A program made the translations under genes and the position numbers. From assembly GCF_000172175.1 (NCBI RefSeq), contig NZ_ABJL02000007.1, positions 930,001 through 994,000 of the forward strand: DNA of 64,000 nucleotides, written 5' to 3'. The notes under the pieces were generated by a model. It did no database searches. It worked only from the letters and a program-made list of their open reading frames with translations, and was not told the DNA's origin. Positions within the stretch are counted from its first letter, which is position 1; every line of letters starts with the position of its first letter. Of the stretch, positions 62,492 to 64,000 are shown piece by piece. Origin of the DNA: Bacteroides intestinalis DSM 17393. GTDB taxonomy: Bacteria > Bacteroidota > Bacteroidia > Bacteroidales > Bacteroidaceae.

Positions 62492-64000
62492 TTAAAAACG
62501 GAAACTCACACCACCCACGAAATTGATACCTTCTGTAGGATATCCCCAATAATATTGATAGTCTTTGTTCAATAAATTGTTTACACGAGCGTAAATAGAG
62601 ATACCTTTGAAAACTTCGTAGCTACCACCAAGGTAAAGATTACCAACGGGATCTACCCGCTCGTTTTCTATTGTCTCACGAGTGATGTGCTGGTATCCGA
62701 GGCTGATCAGGACTGAGGAGATCGGTCGGATATCTGCGTGAATGTTTGCTTCGAAAGAGGGCATATAGGCAAGTAGCCAATCTCCGTTATCCTCTTCTAC
62801 CTTTGCAACTTTCCAGTCACGGTAAACACCTGAGGCGGAAAAAGAGAGAATGTCTTTATAGCTGTAGCTGACCTCGGCACCTGCATAGATGTTATGCATG
62901 TTTCTTTGGAACAGTTGGAGATACGATTGGTTGTTGGTATCTACGAAATAGCTTGAAACTCCGACAGAGGCAAGGTTATTCTTTAAATCCTGGTATCCAC
63001 CATAGAGGTTGAACCATAAACCTGTTACAGGACTGGTCTTGAATCCGAGTGCGGCATTCAGTTGCTCGTAAGTGGCATCCAGTTGCATTTCACTCTGTCC
63101 GTAAGGCGAAACGGTTTCCAGTCTGCGGAAGTCATTGGTTCGGCGTCCGCCTGTGGCCTGGGCATAAAGAATGTAACTGTCAGAGAAGATATATTGGGCA
63201 GTGACGTCCGGTGATACCCGGAACTTCTTGCCAAATCCGAAAGCAAAATCCACATGGGCGCCAAGTCGGATTTTCCAGTCATCATTCTGATACAAGTAGT
63301 AAGGATTGAGTTCTACAGATGTATAATCATCAAAAAGATTGTTCTTATAAAATACATTGTCCATTGCCAGGTCTACTCCTACAGATTGCTCTTCGGAGAT
63401 AGAACCCACTGCACCTGCTTTGGTCCGTACCATTGCTTCCTGTCCATCTTTCTGAGACAGGTCATACTGGCGTTCATAGAACATCAGGTTCGTTTCGGCA
63501 TGAAACTGAAAAGGCAAGTCTTCACTTGTCGACTTGACTCCGAAATGTACATCGCCCGACAGGAATTTCTGTTTGTTGTTTATACTATAGGGCATAAAGT
63601 TGAAATTGCTCAGACCGAAGTTGCCGGCTACATTTAAGTCCACTTTCCGGAAAGCATGTACATAGTCCATGCCAACGCGTGTACGATAGTAACGTGCATC
63701 CCATTTCTCCGCAAAATCGGGTACTTTTAATTTGCCGTCCATGCCGTTCATGTGGAAGTTCAGATTTAGCTTATCGCTATTGGGAAGGATAAATAAGTAA
63801 TTGGCGCGTGCGTCCAGATTCCCATAATTTCCATATCCCAGGCGCGCGTATCCGCGCTGTGCTTTGTCCTGGCTTTCTGCTCCGGTATAAACTTGCATGG
63901 TACTTGCGGGGATATTTCCTTCCGGTACTAACCTTGCATCATATTCCACTGCTTTTTTGCTGACAGTTGGCGGTGCCACTTGTGGCAATACATTTACCTT
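62492..64000 (-). CDS. TonB-dependent-receptor-like outer membrane barrel, C-terminal part (cut by window edge)
   Basis: The frame is open from 62492 to the right edge of the window (about 502 codons) and continues beyond. The sequence alternates amphipathic strands typical of an outer membrane barrel (YRTRVGMDYVHAFRKVDLNVAGNFGLSNFN, GISIYARVNNLLNKDYQYYWGYPTEG) and ends VGGVSFRF, with the terminal aromatic residue that the BAM machinery recognises. The phrase ARVNNLLNKDYQ is the usual last-strand motif of TonB-dependent receptors. The plug and TonB box would lie outside. No SusD gene follows, so this is more likely a metal, cofactor or other non-Sus receptor; substrate unknown. Confidence 0.85.
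   Translation of the reverse strand, partial: KVNVLPQVAPPTVSKKAVEYDARLVPEGNIPASTMQVYTGAESQDKAQRGYARLGYGNYGNLDARANYLFILPNSDKLNLNFHMNGMDGKLKVPDFAEKWDARYYRTRVGMDYVHAFRKVDLNVAGNFGLSNFNFMPYSINNKQKFLSGDVHFGVKSTSEDLPFQFHAETNLMFYERQYDLSQKDGQEAMVRTKAGAVGSISEEQSVGVDLAMDNVFYKNNLFDDYTSVELNPYYLYQNDDWKIRLGAHVDFAFGFGKKFRVSPDVTAQYIFSDSYILYAQATGGRRTNDFRRLETVSPYGQSEMQLDATYEQLNAALGFKTSPVTGLWFNLYGGYQDLKNNLASVGVSSYFVDTNNQSYLQLFQRNMHNIYAGAEVSYSYKDILSFSASGVYRDWKVAKVEEDNGDWLLAYMPSFEANIHADIRPISSVLISLGYQHITRETIENERVDPVGNLYLGGSYEVFKGISIYARVNNLLNKDYQYYWGYPTEGINFVGGVSFRF

Overview
The window is chromosomal DNA from a gut-type Bacteroides or close relative. Evidence for this: a complete SusC/SusD locus with its own ECF sigma factor and anti-sigma factor; many lipoproteins; a SecD-SecF fusion; and many promoters of the Bacteroides type, TTG-(19-21 bp)-TAnnTTTG, most often with the -7 form TATCTTTG or TATATTTG. 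I do not assign a species. There is no rRNA, CRISPR array, insertion sequence or phage module.

Layout. 1-5.5 kb: the start of a YfhO-like membrane protein, ahcY, a soluble hybrid-less histidine kinase, an AMP-forming acyl-CoA ligase and its neighbouring XRE-cupin regulator. 5.9-24.6 kb: one polysaccharide utilisation locus (PUL), all eleven genes on the minus strand. In transcription order: ECF sigma, FecR anti-sigma, SusC transducer with an STN domain, SusD, two SusE/F-like surface lipoproteins (DUF4959/5126/5000 type and DUF4998 type), GH31, GH97, GH95, a secreted GDPD phosphodiesterase and a CE7-like acetyl esterase. 25.3-33.8 kb: an AAA/DUF4143 ATPase, then housekeeping genes (rpsO and typA divergent, a lipoprotein nitroreductase, a short MutS-like ATPase, pckA, upp). 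33.9-39.3 kb: a TPR/transmembrane/HTH regulator divergent from a 1162-residue secreted protein made of four repeated modules. 39.4-49 kb: a small membrane protein, an orphan sensor kinase, a PutA-type proline catabolic enzyme, a frameshifted lipoprotein gene, and a 2-oxoacid:ferredoxin oxidoreductase pair. 49.4-64 kb: tRNA-Arg(CCU), secDF, an M3 peptidase lipoprotein, a membrane endonuclease/exonuclease/phosphatase protein, two overlapping rhomboid proteases, an HU protein, argS, topA and the C-terminal part of a TonB-dependent-receptor-like barrel.

The PUL is the main accessory system. A glycan bound by SusC/D would signal through the STN domain to FecR and the ECF sigma factor. The enzymes are all exo-acting or side-chain acting (predicted alpha-galactosidase, alpha-L-fucosidase/galactosidase, atypical GH31, deacetylase, phosphodiester hydrolase), so it looks built to strip the decorations of a complex, possibly acetylated and phosphoglycerol-bearing glycan. 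The substrate is an inference.

The least explained structures are non-coding: two tandem arrays with the same 22-bp period and a related GTAA...TTAC core, 20 kb apart; two long intercistronic hairpins that each begin exactly 6 nt after a stop codon and are built from short tandem units; and a GC-rich structured leader upstream of the proline catabolic gene.
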